DNA of 64,000 bases from Sepiola atlantica (lineage: Eukaryota; Mollusca; Cephalopoda; Sepiida; Sepiolidae): the NCBI GenBank assembly GCA_963556195.1, contig OY744547.1:4783988-4847987 (forward strand). The letters are read 5' to 3'. The position numbers and the translations under genes were made by a program. The number at the start of each line of letters is the position of its first letter. Position 1 is the first letter of the stretch. Below, piece after piece: positions 12,476-23,920 of this stretch. The notes beneath the pieces are model-generated. The model was not told the origin of the DNA. It saw nothing but the letters and a program-made list of their open reading frames with translations, and made no database searches.

Positions 12476-12576
12476 AGAATAATAAACATGTTTTACCGAG
12501 TACACCTTGCATTAAACAATCGAATTTGAAATAGATTTGTCATTCGTACATGTTAATTCCTTCTTCTTTCATTTAT

Positions 12577-12582
<6 letters not shown>

Positions 12583-12637
<55 letters not shown>

Positions 12638-12650
12638 TATATATATATAT
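12583..12650. repeat. (TA)n microsatellite
   Basis: TA tract closing the element that carries the 12427 hammerhead. The same order, hammerhead then TTCATTTATCTT-like sequence then (TA)n, recurs near 50.4 kb. Confidence 0.95.
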
Positions 12651-12821
12651 TAATTTTTAGTAATATTGAGAAACAGCTATGTTAATTCTACTCGCTACAG
12701 ACTCCAGCCTAGCTTGTGAGCAACAAATTATATATAAACAGCTATGTTTTTATCGCCATAAAAAAGCAATTACAAAGACTATGTAACATTATAGCGATAG
12801 AAAAAGTGTACATATTTCGGC

Positions 12822-13125
12822 AAGGTGCTTGTGGTCTTGTGGTAAAACGCCAGGCTGAAACAGTAATATCGTATGTTCGATCCTTGCTCCAGGTAGCCAT
12901 GCTGATGATGGTTGATAACCAGAAATACACGTCCATGGATTTCGTTTTATATGTACGTAAAAATCATTTAATAACTATATATGTAGCATTAAAAAATTAA
13001 TTACACGTCCTATTATAAAATTCGACTTAATGCAATATTTTTACCGCTTAGGAAGTGTAAAAATACTAAGAAAACAGCTATGTTTCTATCGCCAGTAAAA
13101 AAATAATAAAGACTACGTGTCTGTA
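12822..13125 (+). mobile_element. tRNA-derived SINE with hammerhead and long tail
   Basis: tRNA-like head with A box TGGTCTTGTGG (12832-12842) and B box GTTCGATCC (12875-12883), followed within 15 bp by the hammerhead at 12897-12938 and a tail containing TTACACGTCCTATTATAAAATTCGA. The part from about 12895 on is repeated almost identically at 17277-17515, but without the tRNA head. This is the clearest SINE in the window. A tRNA head joined to a hammerhead body is inferred to be its real structure because the minus-strand element at 4102-4260 has the same order. Confidence 0.72.
12897..12938 (+). ncRNA. Hammerhead ribozyme motif, SINE family
   Basis: CCATG - CTGATGA - TGGTTGATAACCA (perfect 5-bp stem II, triloop GAT) - GAAA - TACAC - GTC - CATGG. 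Stem I is 5 bp. All core positions are canonical and the cleavage triplet is GTC (12931-12933). One of the best candidates by eye. Confidence 0.75.
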
Positions 13126-13132
13126 TATGTAT

Positions 13133-13136
<4 letters not shown>

Positions 13137-13190
<54 letters not shown>
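13137..13190. repeat. (TA)n microsatellite
   Basis: Pure TA tract separating the SINE tail from the Tigger-derived segment. Confidence 0.95.
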
Positions 13191-13192
<2 letters not shown>

Positions 13193-13195
13193 CTT

Positions 13196-13275
13196 TGTGG
13201 ATTTTTCTGATCATCTTGAAGTATTGCAGAGACGAAAACTGACATAATAATATTGTTTGGCTCACTTCCAGAGAA
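13196..13275 (+). repeat. Dispersed repeat with weak hammerhead resemblance
   Basis: Matches the minus strand of about 33575-33675 (shared TTTTTCTGAT, TTGCAGAGACGA, TTGTTTGGC and AAACGGACCGTA words). The order CTGAT(C/G)A - weak TCTT/GAGA stem - GACGAAAAC resembles a hammerhead, but this copy has CTGATCA, the 33.6 kb copy has GACA for GAAA, and stem III is poor. Confidence 0.4.
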
Positions 13276-13337
13276 ACGGACCGTAAAATATACATATCAC
13301 ATTAATGTTATGTTTTTTTTAACGGGAACTTGTTTGA

Positions 13338-13925
13338 ATGCAATTCGCAGCAATCGATGCTATACCGCCAGTGCCGCTGTTTCACGCGGCCAAGCAGATA
13401 ACTGTTTGTAAGGCGATGCACATGATGAAACGAGCACTTTTTATGGTCAAACCGTCAACAATTCAAAATTGTTTTAAAAAGGCTGGCTTTGTCATTGAAT
13501 CACAGGCTGAAATGGAAGAAATACTCGACGAAAATGATAAATTTTCTCCCCCATCGGGCATGGAGCAAACATATTTTGACGAATTAATCAGCTTCGACGA
13601 CAGTACACAATGTTATGGAGAACTGAGTGACACGGACATCACACGTGGTATAAAATCGGATGATCAAGATTTTGACGAAGATGATGATGCTGAAAGCGTA
13701 AGTTCTGAAGTTTCTGAAAGTGACAAACCATTGCCAAATTCTCTGGCTGCATTGAATGCGCTTGAAACTCTGACAGCCTACTTTGAAACAAAAAGCCGTA
13801 ATCCTGATGGCGCATTGAAAATGATTTACGGACTGTATGAAAGTGTTCATGATATTAACAAAGAGATTTCTGTACAATCAAAAATGACTGACTTTTTTAA
13901 GAAAAAGTCATTTTTGACTGAATAA
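13338..13925 (+). pseudogene. Tigger/pogo-type transposase, C-terminal remnant
   Basis: A 195-aa open frame beginning inside the DDE-domain tail. The segment AMHMMKRALFMVKPSTIQNCFKKAGF is the helical stretch after the catalytic domain in Tigger/TIGD (CENP-B-like) transposases, followed by an acidic region (DDQDFDEDDDAESVSS, about residues 106-121) and a typical C-terminal FFKKKSF. The DNA-binding domain and the catalytic DDE part are absent: upstream sequence is an unrelated repeat and a TA tract. The frame is intact where present, so this is a truncated insertion or a young relic. The ATG at 13338 is an internal Met, not a true start. Confidence 0.68.
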
Positions 13926-14039
13926 TTTGTGAAAACTGATTGAAAATGTATTTTTGTCTGTGTTTTTGTGTTTGTTTATGTCTATAACTGTTAAATAAAC
14001 TAGTGTTCTGTACGTAAAAAGCGATATATGAAGTGTTCC

Positions 14040-14125
14040 CATACTTACCTAAACAAAATAGACCCAACCCAGATATAAGAGAAACCCTGATATAAGAGAC
14101 TTCTTACATCCGGGTTACTTGTAGT
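14040..14125 (+). mobile_element. Probable Tigger/pogo terminal region
   Basis: About 110 bp after the transposase stop are two copies of a GATATAAGAGA word (14073 and 14090 region) and CATCCGGGTTAC. TATAAG repeats are typical of the terminal and subterminal binding sites of Tigger elements. The exact end is not resolved. Confidence 0.4.
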
Positions 14126-14457
14126 ATATTTGTTTCTATAGATGTAAATCCAATGAAACTGTAGGTATATACATATATAACATATATATGTTTATTTGGA
14201 GAGTTTACCAAGATATTATATTGGAAAACTCTCCAAATATATATATATGCTCTGTACCCTATAATCGGGGCTCATCGAGCTTGTTTTTATTGGCCTTGTT
14301 CCGGACTTTACTGAATATTCTCAGTGAAACACCAAAATCTTTATATAACATATAAATATATATATATATATATATTTATTTACATTACATATTATTTTAT
14401 GATATAAGTATTATATAAAATACAGATAGCAATATATATATAACATATATGTATATT

Positions 14458-14506
<49 letters not shown>

Positions 14507-14523
14507 TGTTATTGTTAATTATT

Positions 14524-14570
14524 TATGTACGTATACGTTTCGTCCTTAATAATCCGGACTTATCAGCATA
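14524..14570 (-). ncRNA. Hammerhead-like motif with G8 substituted
   Basis: Minus strand: TATG - CTGATAA - GTCC/GGAC stem II with 10-nt loop - GAAA - CGTATACGTA - CATA. Stem I is 4 bp and stem III 3 bp (ACG/CGT). The catalytic G8 is A here, so this copy should be inactive. Related palindromic sequence flanks it. Confidence 0.5.
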
Positions 14571-14594
14571 GAGATATGACTATTCAGTACCGGT

Positions 14595-14672
14595 CATGCG
14601 ATTCGAAACCCCGGATTATGAGTATTTTTCAACTCCAATCCGACGCCTTAACCACTCGGCCGAATAAACTGT
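14595..14672 (-). repeat. tRNA-like fragment (Ser/Leu-type)
   Basis: Minus strand contains GGCCGAGTGGTTAAGGCG, a strong A-box/D-arm match to class II tRNAs, and GGGTTTCGAATCGC, an imperfect B box. The anticodon arm does not close well and no acceptor stem is visible, so this is a tRNA pseudogene or SINE head, not a working tRNA. Confidence 0.55.
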
Positions 14673-14801
14673 GATAATTTTAACACTTTATACGTCTAGA
14701 GCGTTCTACTTTTTTGAGGAAGGAACGATGCATTTAAAGGTAGTGACGTCATGCTGTGTTAATACTACACTTACAGTGCTCTACTTTTTCTAGGAGCTAC
14801 A

Positions 14802-14808
<7 letters not shown>

Positions 14809-14877
<69 letters not shown>
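14809..14877. repeat. (TA)n microsatellite
   Basis: Pure TA tract preceding the nested palindrome at 14968-15177. Confidence 0.95.
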
Positions 14878-14880
<3 letters not shown>

Positions 14881-15036
14881 TACTTCATGTATCCACATAA
14901 AATATTATAAGGAGATATAATTTTTTATGTATCAGTTTTCAGTATTTACTTCAACAGTGCTCGATACGTAGCTTGATTGCCATATATATTTTCATTGCTT
15001 ACTACCTGTAAGCAATGAAAATATATATGGCAATCA

Positions 15037-15085
15037 AGCTACACAGAGGCTCCCGTGTTTCATCCCCGGGGGGAATCGTCAGGCT
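15037..15085 (-). ncRNA. Hammerhead ribozyme motif, left arm of palindrome
   Basis: Exact mirror of the motif at 15098-15146: AGC - CTGACGA - TCCCC/GGGGA stem II bordered by U.U - GAAA - stem III - GTA - GCT. Confidence 0.62.
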
Positions 15086-15097
15086 ATATATTTTCAT

Positions 15098-15146
15098 AGC
15101 CTGACGATTCCCCCCGGGGATGAAACACGGGAGCCTCTGTGTAGCT
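15098..15146 (+). ncRNA. Hammerhead ribozyme motif, right arm of palindrome
   Basis: AGC - CTGACGA (15101-15107, N7 = C is allowed) - T TCCCC CC GGGGA T - GAAA (15122-15125) - stem III ACAC/GTGT with inner GAG/CTC - GTA - GCT. Stem I is only 3 bp next to the core. The U.U pair bordering stem II is shared with the PLE hammerhead, which suggests common ancestry. Confidence 0.65.
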
Positions 15147-15175
15147 TGATTGCCATATATATTTGCATTGCTTAC

Positions 15176-15178
<3 letters not shown>

Positions 15179-15235
<57 letters not shown>
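15179..15235. repeat. (TA)n microsatellite
   Basis: Pure TA tract right after the palindrome. Others in this zone: 15806-15866, 16352-16417, 16729-16796. Confidence 0.95.
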
Positions 15236-15237
<2 letters not shown>

Positions 15238-15800
15238 CAGCGTTCCAATATTATCGATTTTAATCGAAGATCAATGTTCTAATGTAATTTGAAAAATCAT
15301 GTTTTTTAGGAAAAGCAGCAATAAAACATGAATCAAAAAAACATCTTTGCTCATGAATCTTAGTGCTAAAACATTTAATATATCAAATCTTAATTTATTT
15401 TCTTTTTTTCATGAATAAAATGTATTTAACCCAGATGTGCGATTTCCAATTTTTCAGCAAAATCTCCGACATGAATTCCGTACTTGAGCGTACGATATCT
15501 CAATTCGTCTTCCCAATCGAAATAAGATTTGATCTCTTTTTTTTCTTTTTCTTTTTCGTTTTTCAAGAAACGCCGGTTCACAAGTGCGCGATTCAAATCG
15601 ATTCTTCGTTTCGTCTCCCGTGTTGTTTCTTTCTTTGTTTCTTTGATCGTACGTTAATTTAAAACAAAAAAACACCCGGTATATTTTGCCGGTTCATCAA
15701 CAAATGTGATTTTAACCTTTTTATTTGTTTATTTAAAACTTTTTTGCTCCAATTTAACCTCATTTAAATATCTCAAATATGCTAATTGTTAAAAAGTGTT

Positions 15801-15870
<70 letters not shown>

Positions 15871-15884
15871 ATAAAATAAAGTAA

Positions 15885-16245
15885 TAAAATAAGGTGTCAA
15901 TCAAATTTTATTAGAATTCAAAGTTCAAGCAAAGTTCCTGATTATGTTTCTCAATTTGTATGACCTGGATGGACTGTATGGATTCAACAAAAAGTATGTT
16001 TTTGGGTTGATATGTTTGATGTTATGTATTTTTATGTATTTGTGTATATAATTTTATATATTTTCAAAGCGTAATTTTATTACCTGTAGTAGTATAACTG
16101 CGGTAATGGTCCTCTGAAGAGAAGAATTATCTTTGAAAACTCATGAGCTAAGGACTTAAGGATACTTTCCTTGAACTTTGAATTCTAATAAAATTTGATT
16201 GACACCTTATTTTATTACTTCATTTTATATTATAATATTAATGTT
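15885..16245. repeat. Inverted repeat around a 250-bp core
   Basis: A segment at about 15876-15920 (ATAAAATAAGGTGTCAATC then AAATTTTATTAGAATTCAAA) is inverted at about 16175-16240. The enclosed sequence has CTTTGAAAACTCATGAGC and no coding frame. The layout looks like other inverted-dimer elements here. Confidence 0.7.
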
Positions 16246-16345
16246 CTATCCAGTGTATTGAGCTTCAGTTTTTATCCGGATGTTTCACTAATTATAAGAT
16301 ATTAGTTGACGCTTATATCTTTTGTTGGATTGCTTTATATATATA

Positions 16346-16418
<73 letters not shown>

Positions 16419-16429
16419 CAACATTAATA

Positions 16430-16724
16430 CAAATATAAATTATTGTAAATTTCAACGGCCAATTTTTATTTAAAATTGGTAACATGATTATTATTCCACC
16501 TTCTTCTTTTGCTTCTGGATCACAAAAAAAACTTCTGCCTGATGAGACCTCAGCTCTTGATAGCTGTAGATCGATAACATCGACATGCCAGTGTAGCAGA
16601 CTATGTATATGTTTGAATAAAAAATCACTCATGATACATCTCTATATTCTAATTGAGCACTTTTTATAAGCCCGGTTGGATCCCCTTTGGATTTCTACCC
16701 TGTGGATTTTTACCCTACCTGGAT

Positions 16725-16728
<4 letters not shown>
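16430..16728 (+). mobile_element. Non-autonomous PLE-like element with hammerhead
   Basis: Between two (TA)n tracts: CGGCCAATTTTTATTT region, hammerhead (16534-16600), then ATTGAGCACT, then AAGCCCGGTTGGATCCC and a CTGGATTAC end. In the PLE sense strand the order is also hammerhead, ATTGAGCACTC, ACCCGGTTTCAACTCCC, CTGGATATT. Shared order and words suggest a short derivative of a PLE terminal repeat. Related copies lie at 23603-23915 and 30887-31210. Confidence 0.6.
16534..16600 (+). ncRNA. Hammerhead-like motif, GATA variant
   Basis: TCTGC - CTGATGA - stem II with GA/TC and CAGCT/AGCTG pairs - GATA - stem III ACAT/GTGT - GTA - GCAGA. Stem I is a perfect 5 bp. The second strand of the core reads GATAAC where GAAA is normal, in every copy of the family, so either it has a one-base insertion or it is a variant fold. 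Confidence 0.52.
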
Positions 16729-16798
<70 letters not shown>

Positions 16799-17184
16799 GC
16801 AGGTAAAGTAAGCATCCACAGGATAGGAATCCAAAGAATTTCAACCGGACTTATAAAAAGTACTGAATATCGAATACAGCTTTTATATATGTTATTTTTT
16901 TATACAGACATGTACAAAATCTGCGACACTAGCATGTCGATGTTATCGATCACTAGCTGTTATATATATAGTGTGCCTTGTTTGTGGTGAACAAAAGTTT
17001 TTCAAAAAAGTTTAGGAAAAGAAATATACTTTTCTCATAAATAGCTACTATAGTTTGTTGAAGGATAGAAATTTCTTCCTCAACTGAATGAATCTAGCTA
17101 CCGAAACAGTAGCAGAAACTCGCTATGAAGCAAGCTGACAACAGATGATATCGTTGTTTGGAAGAAACAGCTTACCTTGTGTTC

Positions 17185-17189
<5 letters not shown>

Positions 17190-17259
<70 letters not shown>
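17190..17259. repeat. (TA)n microsatellite
   Basis: Pure TA tract standing where the tRNA-like head of the following SINE body should be. Confidence 0.95.
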
Positions 17260-17260
<1 letters not shown>

Positions 17261-17276
17261 TCGGTTGTTTTACTGG

Positions 17277-17515
17277 TAGCCATGCTGATGATGATTGATA
17301 ACCAGAAATACACGTCCATGGATTTCGTTTTATATGTACGTAAAAATCATTTAATAACTATATATATGAAATTAAAAAATTAATTACACGTCCTATTATA
17401 AAATTCGACTCAATGAAATATTTTTACCGCTTAGGAAGTGTAAAAATACTAAGAAAACAGCTATGTTTCTATCGCCAGTAAAAAAATAATAAAGACTACG
17501 TGTCTGTATATGTAT
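17277..17515 (+). mobile_element. Headless copy of the hammerhead SINE
   Basis: Nearly identical to 12895-13125, from the hammerhead through the TTACACGTCCTATTATAAAATTCGA tail. The tRNA head is replaced by (TA)n. A further TA tract (17535-17597) follows. Confidence 0.75.
17280..17321 (+). ncRNA. Hammerhead ribozyme motif, SINE family
   Basis: CCATG - CTGATGA - TGATTGATAACCA - GAAA - TACAC - GTC - CATGG. One stem II position differs from the copy at 12897 (A for G opposite C), otherwise identical. Confidence 0.7.
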
Positions 17516-17523
17516 ATACATAC

Positions 17524-17599
<76 letters not shown>

Positions 17600-18170
17600 T
17601 GGTGGAATTCTTCATTTCAGCCTCCAGACAATGTCGGGTCACCAGGAGAGAATACGCACCGTTTCAGGGCCTTTCTATCGACGGCTTTTTTTTGCGTATC
17701 GCCCCCCCCCCCCTCACTGATGTGAGGCCCCCTTATCTGAATCGCATTTTTATCTAATTGTTCAATGAAATCAAAACAACTGACTGTTCAACGGCTTAGC
17801 GTTTCACGTGTCGTTTGATGACTCAGCGTCTCGTCTGTTTTATTTTTAACGGTTGAGCGTCTTACGTCTTTGCTGTATGAAAACGTTCTCTTATATCTCA
17901 AACACTTCCTCATCTGATAATTCAATCTTTAGATAGTTAAACTATTTTTGTTTGTTTGACACAATTTCATGTGAATGTAATTCGGAAGGGAGGAGAAACA
18001 ATAGAATGAAAACGGCTGAAATGAAGTGTTGACATATTCGCCATTGTAGCATAAAGCGATGACATATTACAGTCCTTCACGCTCGATTGGCGATCTAGTT
18101 GTAACAGGATGTTTTGGTTTTTTTAATAAGTCACCACTTTTTTTAATTTTTGTTTTTTTAACATAGTTCA

Positions 18171-18560
18171 CCCCAAACAAGGCAGGCCGCCACTGTAGAC
18201 GTAAGGGGCTACTGAGAAGAAACAAAAGGGGAGAAGGTTGCGGGGGTCAACCTAAACTGGGATCTGCGCAGCGAGATGTCTGTTTACATTAATTTTAAAT
18301 TTCTGCATGTCAGTACTGTCGGGGGAAACAGGGGGCAGGGAGGGAGTTCCAGAGGCCAGCAGCACGAGGAAAGAAGCTATTTGAGTAGAAAGCTCTCCGG
18401 CATCTGGGGATCTCCACGGTGAATGGATGGGATTTAGTTGATTGTCGAGTTGGTCTAGTGAATTTACGTTGTTCTGGTATTCTATCTATTTTCTTGCAAT
18501 CTCTTAAATGTAATTTCCGGCTCTATTCGTACCTTTCGTTGGTGGTTATTTTAAGTTTCT
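18171..18560 (-). mobile_element. LINE 3' end (C-terminal RT remnant)
   Basis: On the minus strand, translation in changing frames gives RAFYSNSFFPRAAGLWNSLP followed by PAPC and residues like FK.NVNRHL, the C-terminal tail seen after the RT domain of many non-LTR retrotransposons. A CAGTAGCCCCTTACGTCTAC 3' UTR box follows. Stops and frameshifts are present. Related copies: 24640-24950 and 53410-53690, plus strand. Confidence 0.65.
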
Positions 18561-19438
18561 CTAACTGACGCTGATCTTGGGACAATTCTCCCGGGAATAC
18601 GCTCTACCCAATCATATAATTATCATTTATATATTCTGTAAAGTCTGGGAAAGCCAATTAGTCTTAATATCAAAACTTCTAAAATTTCAAACCTGTTGGA
18701 GCTTGTCACCCGGACTTAGCTACATCTAGTAACTTCTAGCCATGACTGCTAGTGTTATATTTCTCATCCCAGAATCACTCTATTATAAATGGGTTGCAAT
18801 ATGGAAGTTTCTGATTGTAGTTTTTATTAGGTATTATCGTACCTATAGCCAGAGCTCCTACGAAAAGCCTACTGATATCACTTATTTATACTAGAAATGC
18901 TAACGATGATACTGAATCCTAAGTATGACTATACATCAGAACCAACAAGATAAATTAAAATTCGTAATCATCCAATTGTCATGAAACACGTGTAGGAAAA
19001 ATGAATATTAAATTTATACTGAGACTTTCAAACGTTTTACTCCAGACTCTTTGAAATCTCAAACACTTCAATATGATTAACTTGATCAAATTTCATACAA
19101 AATATCCCTCTAGAGATCTGTTTGCAACTGGCATCGTGAACTAAGCATCATGATCCACGCAGGTTCAAGCTGAGGGAAGTCCCGGAGACAAGCCAACGTT
19201 TGCTGTTCCATCTGTATAACGAAATGAAATTATCAAAACAAAGTGTTTTAAATAAATATCTTTCGGATTCAAAAGAATTCAAAGTTGAAACATGCAAAGA
19301 CAAAAATTAGTAAAACAACAAACACTTGGGTGCAATTTTCAAACAAATTTAATTCAATTATGAAAAGAAAAGAAAAAAGGAAATATGTGAGTTTGAATGT
19401 TTTAATGATGTTAAAACTTTAGACCAATAAGCTTTTCA

Positions 19439-20009
<571 letters not shown>

Positions 20010-20068
20010 AGATTTAGTGAATTATAAGATTCCAATTGCTCAAAGAATTAGAACAACAAGTCTATTAT

Positions 20069-20171
20069 GGCGTACGGTCGTTTCCAAAACATTCTGGAAA
20101 TACTTTATTTCATTCTTTAATTTTTTTAAAAACCAACAAAAGCTAATCCAAAACGTCTCTTCATCAGCGCC
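20069..20171 (-). ncRNA. Hammerhead ribozyme motif with long stem II
   Basis: Minus strand: GGCG - CTGATGA - long stem II (about 13 positions with many G-U pairs, AGACGTTTTGG against CCAGAATGTTTT, enclosing about 45 nt) - GAAA - CGACCGTA - CGCC. Stem I is 4 bp, stem III ACG/CGT. The second copy at 62306-62412 keeps both ends and pairs its stem II through different bases. Confidence 0.68.
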
Positions 20172-20315
20172 TTTAGCATGACATCTTACAGAAATTCAAG
20201 GAGAAAATAACAAGCTCGTCTTAGAGAAACATCCATTGCCAGGAGGGCGTACATAGACCAATATTGGAAAAAGAATAAGTTACAGATATAAAATAAGAAT
20301 ATAAAGATAAAACTG

Positions 20316-20317
<2 letters not shown>

Positions 20318-20411
<94 letters not shown>
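20318..20411. repeat. (AAT)n microsatellite
   Basis: Pure ATA/TAA triplet tract followed by A-rich low complexity. Confidence 0.95.
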
Positions 20412-20414
<3 letters not shown>

Positions 20415-20526
20415 CCTTATAGACATTATAAAGATTATTAAGAAAAAATGAAAAAAAAAAAATAAGAACAAAAATAATGATTAAAATCCAATTAAATAAA
20501 ATAAAATATAAAAATAATAGAATATA

Positions 20527-20740
20527 TTAAGGAAAAATAAAATCAGAGGATAAGAAATAAAAAATAAAAATAAAATGACAAATAAAAAATAAAAATAAAA
20601 GTAAAAGTAAAAATAAAATTAAAATAAAAATAAAAATAAAAATAAAAATAAAAGTAAAAATAAAAATAAAATTAAAATTAAAATTAAAATTAAAATTAAA
20701 ATAAAAATTAAAATTAAAATTAAAATTAAAATAAAATATA
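20527..20740. repeat. A-rich AAAAAT / AAAATT low-complexity array
   Basis: Irregular hexanucleotide runs. The phenylalanine/asparagine open frame on the other strand is an artefact. Confidence 0.85.
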
Positions 20741-21066
20741 TTTATAAGAACTTTTTTTTCAAAGTAGATATTTTTATGAAACATTTAATCTAATCTAATC
20801 TCTCTCTATATATATAGTCTCGGAAGTTTCTCAACCATTAAAACTATATTAAAAAAAAAAAAAAAACTTTTAGTCCCAAGTCTTCCAGTGGAAAATCACT
20901 CATGTAAGTCAATTTATTTTTTACAGTTATTATATTAGTTTATTTCTAACACTGTTTTAAGGTATCATCAGTTGTTTACCATGAAAAACTGTTTCGGGAA
21001 TTTAATATATATATAGATTAGATTAGATTAAATATTTCATAAAAAATATCTACATTAAAAAAAGTT

Positions 21067-21141
<75 letters not shown>

Positions 21142-21219
21142 AGGCTACTAACATTTGTAAAAAAAACTTTTTTCAACAATTATTTGTTATTTTTTATTTT
21201 ATCATTATATAATTTTGTG

Positions 21220-21265
21220 ATTTTATAACGCGTTTCGAGCTTTCGTGCTCTCTTCAGATATATTC
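21220..21265 (-). ncRNA. Hammerhead ribozyme motif, GAGC-stem family
   Basis: Minus strand: TAT - CTGAAGA - GAGC/GCTC stem II with 6-nt loop - GAAA - CGCGTT - ATA. Stem II starts with the canonical G-C pair. Stem III is minimal and the predicted site is GTT (21229-21227). Stem I is 3 bp next to the core, AT-only, and then interrupted. Confidence 0.62.
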
Positions 21266-22340
21266 TCCATTCGAATTTTCTTTGTAATAAAAGTAGTTAT
21301 CTGCATCGATTATTAGCTGAAAAAAATGATAAAAGAAAAATGAACTGGTAATGCTTCCTTTGTACATCCAGTTTCGTGTGTTAACGTATATTTCTTTTGC
21401 TCCTGTTCTTTTTCATGTTGCAGACCTATCGACGCTCATTGCAAGTTGTCGCTTGTCTTTCATCGTTGGTTTCTTCTGGTGATTCATACGATGTGTAATC
21501 TTCTGCTTCACACTGTGTCCTTCGATTACGAAAACCTGCAAGTCTACGAACATTTTTTTACAGGTTGGTATTTGGAGACAAAAATTTTTTTACAGGTTGG
21601 TCTTTGGGGACAAAAATTATCAAAGAAAATAAGTTTAAATGTAAATAAGTAGCAAATCGAAAAGTTGATTGGTTCATGCATGGAACTTTTCAGGAAAATA
21701 AAGAGAATTTCTTGCCCAATCGTGTTCGAATGTGTCAAAAAAACTATATCCAATTTTCGTCGAGTTGACGCTAAATATTCGGTTCGTTCTTTTTTCACTA
21801 AAACATCAGTTGAAATTCTTTTTTTCTTGCTTGGTAAATTATCAGTTTTTGGAGTAACGTTTCGGGTATATGTCTAAGCATGGAAGGGTGTCTCCACTTA
21901 ACTAGAGAAAACTTGAGAAGGAAGGAAGTTGAGGTATCCTAACCAGGTCAGTTTGTCTAGGTCCCCCTCCCGAAACCGCGTAACATCAAGTTCTTTAAAA
22001 TCGTCTATGAAAGCTGGAAATTCAAATTACAGCGTCTTCAAATCTTCCGTCTGGCGATTGAGAGAGGGGGGAGGAAAGTGGGAGAAAGGGAAAATAGATT
22101 ACCAGACAACCAAGGCTGTGACACTAAGCGACCATGTCACAATTTCAGACAATATTCTTTTTAATTATTCATGTTTAAACAATTATCAGAAATAGACGCA
22201 ATAATAATAAAGTCAACCGTAACGTTAAGATTAAATACCAGCCCCCAAGTCAATACCCATATTTACCCGTACATACATCTCTACGTACTATACTTATAAG
22301 TCTTGCGTTATTAATTATTATTTTTTTAAAGAAATTACTT

Positions 22341-22410
<70 letters not shown>

Positions 22411-22497
22411 AGTTATGAAAATATATTTTTGGCAATGAAACATTTTAACCTCTGTGTAACTATTTATTTTTCTCCTTCTTGGTCCATATCTTTCATT

Positions 22498-22518
22498 CTC
22501 TCTCTCTCTCTCCGTCTC

Positions 22519-22557
<39 letters not shown>

Positions 22558-22654
22558 CTCTCTCCATCTCTCTCTCTCTCTCTGTCTATCTCTCTTTATC
22601 TATCTATCTATCTCTCTATCTATCTCTCTCTCTCTCTATCTCTCTCTCTATTTC

Positions 22655-22697
<43 letters not shown>

Positions 22698-22715
22698 CTA
22701 TATATATATATATAC
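22498..22715. repeat. (CT)n grading into (CTAT)n
   Basis: TCTC runs followed by TCTA tetranucleotides and a short TA tail. Ser/Leu open frames over it are artefacts. Confidence 0.95.
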
Positions 22716-23513
22716 CCATGATGTCAGTCCGAATCGTTATCCACTTAACAACAGTCACAAAAGGCGGATAATTCCGATTTATGGGTTTTAGGAACATCCT
22801 CATCCTATCAGCCACCCTCATCGTAATTTCGCAAGTAAAATTCAACCTCCCTTTGTAAGTAATTCAAACTCCCAGTAGGTAATTCAAACTTCCCAGTATG
22901 TAATTCAAACTCCCCAGTAGGTAATTATGTAGCTGTATGTTTCTAATGTTGCTGACTATCCTGAAAAAGAAATTGTGTTTATATTTCCTTGGCTATGTTT
23001 AAATTTGTATAATTTCCGACCTTGCCAGAAATAAACGAATACATTGAAATTTTCGTGGGCTGTCAATCATGATTGGCAGACCCTTACAAGTCCCGACAGC
23101 TATCACAAATCAATTTTCTTTGAATCATTTTATTTTCCAGATAATTGCAGCCTAAACAGACTTTTATCAGTGAAATCCCCTTCATGTATTATTTAATTTT
23201 CTGTCTGTCATTATTCGTGATAACGCTAACCCTAACCACTTTAACTATACAATTTTAAACCTTTTTGCCATTTGAATTGCCGATTTCTGCTATTTTAGAC
23301 ACCCTTTAAGATCTTGTTACCTTTTTTCTTTGTTCTTGTTACTTGTTACTTCATCCATTTTAATACAATTTGTTCTGCCAAGTCTGAAATTCTCGGTTCG
23401 ATACCGGGCCTAGGCATGTAAATTACTTTTAATATATTTGTAAATATTATTGTTCCTTATTCATATTTGAATATGTTCGTCTATCTTATTTTTATTTTGT
23501 CCTGAATTGCAGT

Positions 23514-23602
<89 letters not shown>

Positions 23603-23605
<3 letters not shown>

Positions 23606-23915
23606 ATCCAGGTAGGGTAAAATTCACAGGGTAGAAATCCAAGGGAATCAAACCGGGTTTATAAAAGAGTGCTCAATAAAAATATAGAGCTGTATTGTGA
23701 ATGATTTTTTTTATTCAAATTGTAAAATTAAACATTTTTAACGGCCAATTTTTTTTTAAATTGGTCACATGACTATTATTCCTCATTTTTTTGCTTGGCT
23801 CCATTCTTCCTGGATTTCACCGAAAGGGTTGGATCACAAAAAAACCTTCTGCCTGATGAGACCTCAGCTCTTGATAGCTGTAGATCGATAACATCAACAT
23901 GCCAGTGTAGCAGAC
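23603..23915. mobile_element. Inverted-join PLE-like element with hammerhead
   Basis: Starts at a (TA)n tract with GTAATCCAGG, AAACCGGGTTTATAAAAGAG and TGCTCAATAAAAA on the plus strand (the inverse of the 16.6 kb end), then CGGCCAATTTTTT and the hammerhead at 23848-23914, which are in the same direction as at 16.5 kb. The end box is therefore inverted relative to the ribozyme, like the inverted extension of the PLE at 10715. Confidence 0.6.
23848..23914 (+). ncRNA. Hammerhead-like motif, GATA variant
   Basis: Same fold as 16534-16600: TCTGC/GCAGA stem I, CTGATGA core, CAGCT/AGCTG stem II, GATA in place of GAAA, GTA site. Differs in stem III (ATCAACAT against ATCGACAT). Confidence 0.52.
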
Positions 23916-23920
23916 TCTTA

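Larger units (their letters stand above)
14968..15177. repeat. Nested palindrome built from three inverted pieces of one element
   Basis: A 34-bp sequence at 14968-15001 is the inverse of 15009-15042. The segment 15009-15087 is in turn the inverse of 15096-15177, with one mismatch (TTTTCATTG against TTTGCATTG). Spacers are 7 and 8 nt. Each long arm holds a hammerhead motif pointing outward from the shared centre. TA tracts lie on both sides. Confidence 0.9.

Noticed and set aside
14595..14672. Functional tRNA gene
   Set aside because: A-box good, but the B box is imperfect and no acceptor or anticodon stem closes.
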